In this document: piece after piece, positions 4,911-7,447 of the stretch
Layout: each line of letters opens with the position of its first letter
How positions within the stretch are numbered: position 1 is the first letter of the stretch
Assembly: GCA_003695455.1 (NCBI GenBank)
Contig: RFJF01000198.1
Coordinates: forward strand, 1-7,447
Source: Chloroflexota bacterium
Lineage (GTDB): Bacteria; Chloroflexota; Anaerolineae; 4572-78; J111
Direction: 5' to 3'
DNA length: 7,447 nucleotides
Translations under genes and position numbers: made by a program
The notes under the pieces: generated by a model
Seen by the model: only the letters and a program-made list of their open reading frames with translations
What the model was told of the DNA's origin: nothing
Databases searched by the model: none

Positions 4911-7447
4911 ATGAACGCATCAAGAACTAACAACAAATTGCACTGGCGCAGCGGTTGCCGAACGCTGGGGGCCGCGTTGCTGCTGGCGCTCACCATTTAC
5001 TTTCTCCCGCTGCACCACTCAAGCAACAGTGTCATTCAGGCATCGGTAACCGGGCCGCCGGCAAAAAACGCTGCTGCAGAATCTCTGACGGCCCGCTTCC
5101 CGTTTGCCGTCGAGTTACTCTCTTATGCCAAAGCCGCCACCACCACCCTGCAAATCACCAAATCCGGCCCCGCACAGGCCAACCCCGGAGATAAAATAAC
5201 GTACCAACTGACCATCAGCAACACTGGTTCGGTGCCGGCCACAGAAGTCAACGTGAAGGATTACCACCCGGCCAACACCGGTAGTTGGATTCCCTCCGGC
5301 CCGGTGGGCTGGTTTGCCGGCAATGACCCCGGCGGATTCGCTCTCTGGTTCACCAGCGATTCCGTGGGCGGCAGTTACTCACTGCCGGCGGGTAATTCAG
5401 ACACGCTTTCGCTGGATGTCACGCTGGATTCACCGTTGCCCAACGGAACCGTCATCAAAAATATTACCTACACCGTGGTGGCGTCAAACGCCACGGTGGT
5501 CAACGGCAGCCCCACCATTACCACGCTGGTGCGCGCCCCTGAATTTGGCCCGCTCCGCAAATCGGTCACGCCGACGACCGTCATCCCCGGCAACCTGCTC
5601 ACCTACACGCTGGTTGTCTCTAACGTAGGTGATTTTCAGGCCACCAACGTGGTGGTTACCGATACGATTCCGGCGCACACCCGCTACATCAGTTCAAACC
5701 CGCCCGCCACTGTGACCACTGTGACCGCCGGCAGCGTGATTACGTGGGGTATTTCGCAACTGAATGTGGGGCAAACCGTGCCGCTCACGCTGGTGGTGCG
5801 CACCGATTCCGTCATTACCAACGGTACGGTCATTCAAAATGCCGACTACCGCGCCAGCAGCAGCAGCGTGTTTACCCCGGCTGTGGGGGTTAATGTGGCC
5901 TCGGCCACGGTCAGCAGCCAGCCAGCGCTGACCATTACCAAAGTGGCGTCTGCCGCCACCGTCAACGCCGGCGATTACCTGAGCTACGTCATCACCGTGA
6001 CCAACCAGAGCAGCGCCACCGATTTTGGGCGCAACATTGTGGTGACGGATGCCCTGCCGGCCAACAGCGTATTTGCCGGCGCCGGCGTGAGCAGCGGCGC
6101 GGCCACCATCAACGCCCCGCCAGTGGGTAGCAGCGGAACCGTGACGTGGACCATCACCAGCCCGGCCAATCTGAACGCCGGGCAGTCGGTGGCGCTCACG
6201 CTGACCGTGCGGGCGCAATCGCCGCTGGATAACGGCACGGTGCTGACCAACACCTACGGCCTGACCGCCGCCAACCTGGCCGCGCCGATTTCCGGCCCGC
6301 CGGTGACCACCACCGTGACCAGCAGCCCGCGCATTTCTATCACCAAAACCGTGCAGCCGTCCAGCACGCTGGCCAACAAACCCATCACCTACACCATCAT
6401 CATCACCAACAGCGGCAACGCCACCGCCGCCAACATCCCCATCACCGATACCCTGCCCTCCGGCTTCAGCCCAATCAGCGCCACGTGGACGGCCACCATC
6501 ACCGGGGTTGATTTTACCGGCCAGCCGCAGGTGCTCACCTTTACCCTGCCCGCCACCACCGGCTCAACCGGCGGCGATTTTGCCAACGTGGTCACCGCTA
6601 CCGTGGGCGGTGTTGACATCAGCAGCGGGCCGGTGGCTACCGTAACCGTGGTGCCGCAGGTCTTTTCTGTGGATAAAATTGCCGGGCACAACCCGGTTAC
6701 GCCGGGTACCACGCTGACCTACACCCTGAAAATCACCAACGAAACCGCGTTCAACCGCACCGCGCTGGTCACAGAAACCTACCCCGCCGAGGTCACGTTT
6801 GCCGGCGCTTCGCCCGCGCCAGACAGCGGCAACAACCGGTGGACGCGCAATCTGGGTCCCAACGCCAGCGATACCATTCTGATTACCGTCACCGTCACAT
6901 CGCCGCTGACCAACGGGCTGGTCTTCACCAACACCGCCGAAGTCGGCAACCTGGTTGGCTCGCCAACCGTGTCAGACACGGCAGCCAGCACCGTCACCAG
7001 CGCGCCCCGGTTGCAAATCAGCAAGCAGGCCGCGCCCAACCCGGCACAGGCCGGGCAAACGCTCACCTACACCATCCACTTTACCAACACCGGCACAGCC
7101 GTGGCTACCGGCCTGCGCATCACCGATACCCTGCCCGCCAGTGTCACCTACAACAGCACCAGCGGCCCCGCCCCGGACAGCACCACCGGCGGCCAGTTGG
7201 TGTGGCAGAGCAACCTGCCGGCCAGCCTTTCGCCGCTGGATGGCGTGCAGGCCATCACCGTCACCGTAACCGTGACCCAGCCGGTGGTCAACGGTGCGCA
7301 AATGATGAATCAGGTGGATATTTGGGCAACCGGTCCCATCACCGACAGCTACCGGCTCACCACCACCATCAACAGCCGGCCGGTTTGGTCCATCAGCAAA
7401 GTTGCCAGCAGCAGCCCGGTGGCGGTAGGCAGCGTGCTCACCTACAC
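4911..7447 (+). CDS. secreted DUF11-repeat surface protein, 3' end beyond window
   Basis: The frame is open from the ATG at 4911 to the right edge, giving 845 residues and no stop. AGGTG at 4901-4905, 5 nt before the ATG, supports the start. The N-terminus is a signal peptide: Arg5, Lys9, Arg13 and Arg17, then a hydrophobic core at 19-34, with a plausible cleavage after Ala44 (VIQA-S). The rest is a string of DUF11/TIGR01451-type beta-sandwich repeats beginning near residues 80, 212, 339, 474, 584, 700 and 824, the last cut by the window edge. Each opens with a motif like LxITKxA, then GxxLTYTxxxTNxG and VTDTLPA, and most end near an NGTVxxN motif. The visible chain after the signal peptide has no cysteine and is very rich in Thr, Ala, Val and Asn. 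Such proteins act at the cell surface, often as adhesins or stalks. The anchor, if any, must lie downstream. Confidence 0.9.
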   Translation, partial: MNASRTNNKLHWRSGCRTLGAALLLALTIYFLPLHHSSNSVIQASVTGPPAKNAAAESLTARFPFAVELLSYAKAATTTLQITKSGPAQANPGDKITYQLTISNTGSVPATEVNVKDYHPANTGSWIPSGPVGWFAGNDPGGFALWFTSDSVGGSYSLPAGNSDTLSLDVTLDSPLPNGTVIKNITYTVVASNATVVNGSPTITTLVRAPEFGPLRKSVTPTTVIPGNLLTYTLVVSNVGDFQATNVVVTDTIPAHTRYISSNPPATVTTVTAGSVITWGISQLNVGQTVPLTLVVRTDSVITNGTVIQNADYRASSSSVFTPAVGVNVASATVSSQPALTITKVASAATVNAGDYLSYVITVTNQSSATDFGRNIVVTDALPANSVFAGAGVSSGAATINAPPVGSSGTVTWTITSPANLNAGQSVALTLTVRAQSPLDNGTVLTNTYGLTAANLAAPISGPPVTTTVTSSPRISITKTVQPSSTLANKPITYTIIITNSGNATAANIPITDTLPSGFSPISATWTATITGVDFTGQPQVLTFTLPATTGSTGGDFANVVTATVGGVDISSGPVATVTVVPQVFSVDKIAGHNPVTPGTTLTYTLKITNETAFNRTALVTETYPAEVTFAGASPAPDSGNNRWTRNLGPNASDTILITVTVTSPLTNGLVFTNTAEVGNLVGSPTVSDTAASTVTSAPRLQISKQAAPNPAQAGQTLTYTIHFTNTGTAVATGLRITDTLPASVTYNSTSGPAPDSTTGGQLVWQSNLPASLSPLDGVQAITVTVTVTQPVVNGAQMMNQVDIWATGPITDSYRLTTTINSRPVWSISKVASSSPVAVGSVLTY
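5148..7447 (+). repeat. seven degenerate DUF11 repeat units within the surface protein
   Basis: The units begin at about 5148, 5544, 5925, 6330, 6660, 7008 and 7380, so they are 110-135 codons long. The first is the most divergent in its middle part. The fifth has VTETYPA where others have VTDTLPA or close variants. The third opens with LSYVITVTNQSS in place of LTYT...TNxG. Unit boundaries are read from protein motifs; the DNA copies have diverged too far for a simple nucleotide tandem repeat, so the array is old. Confidence 0.8.

Noticed and set aside
5694..7301. Several open frames on the minus strand and one on the plus strand inside the DUF11 gene
   Set aside because: They are by-products of the GC-rich, Thr/Ala/Val-rich repeats. 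Their products are low-complexity, and the forward DUF11 frame has consistent motifs over more than 2.5 kb.
5148..7447. Possible CRISPR or simple nucleotide tandem repeat
   Set aside because: The repetition is at protein level with units of 110-135 codons; there are no short identical repeats with regular unique spacers.

Overview
The window reads as an ordinary chromosomal stretch of a free-living bacterium. The mix of families points to a Chloroflexota (Anaerolineae-like) genome: a tail-anchored FHA protein, a GAF/PAS histidine kinase, an UlaG-like beta-lactamase-fold protein with an altered metal motif, a membrane-anchored TPR protein, and a long DUF11-repeat surface protein. That assignment is inferred from the families and not from a marker gene. 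No tRNA, rRNA, CRISPR array, insertion sequence or phage gene was seen.

Layout, left to right. Bases 1-109 hold the probable 3' end of an upstream gene (frame ambiguous) and a 15-bp tandem duplication just before an FHA-domain gene (110-703, +). This gene converges on a large sensor histidine kinase (765-2804, -), with a strong hairpin terminator between the two. The kinase is transcribed divergently from a small winged-helix protein (2859-3185, +). Their shared 54-bp intergenic region holds candidate promoters for both directions and a 17-bp imperfect palindrome lying over the forward -10 box. Next comes a two-gene unit: a beta-lactamase-fold protein (3287-3943, +) and, after 2 nt, a TPR protein with one membrane anchor (3946-4704, +). 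An AT-rich 206-bp intergenic region follows, with candidate promoters and a perfect inverted repeat. It leads into a secreted protein built of DUF11-type repeats (4911 to beyond 7447, +), which is open through the right edge with no stop.

How the genes may work together is inferred. The FHA protein (phosphothreonine reading) and the kinase (phospho-His signalling) are both signalling components, but they lie on opposite strands and need not share a pathway. The winged-helix protein is the obvious candidate regulator of the divergent kinase promoter and of itself. The beta-lactamase-fold and TPR proteins are very likely co-transcribed. The DUF11 protein is a cell-surface or secreted structural or adhesive protein.

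The points that most merit a second look are the loss of most canonical metal ligands in the beta-lactamase-fold protein, the degenerate receiver domain at the kinase N-terminus, and the palindrome in the divergent promoter region. I did not find convincing evidence for an entirely new multi-gene system here.
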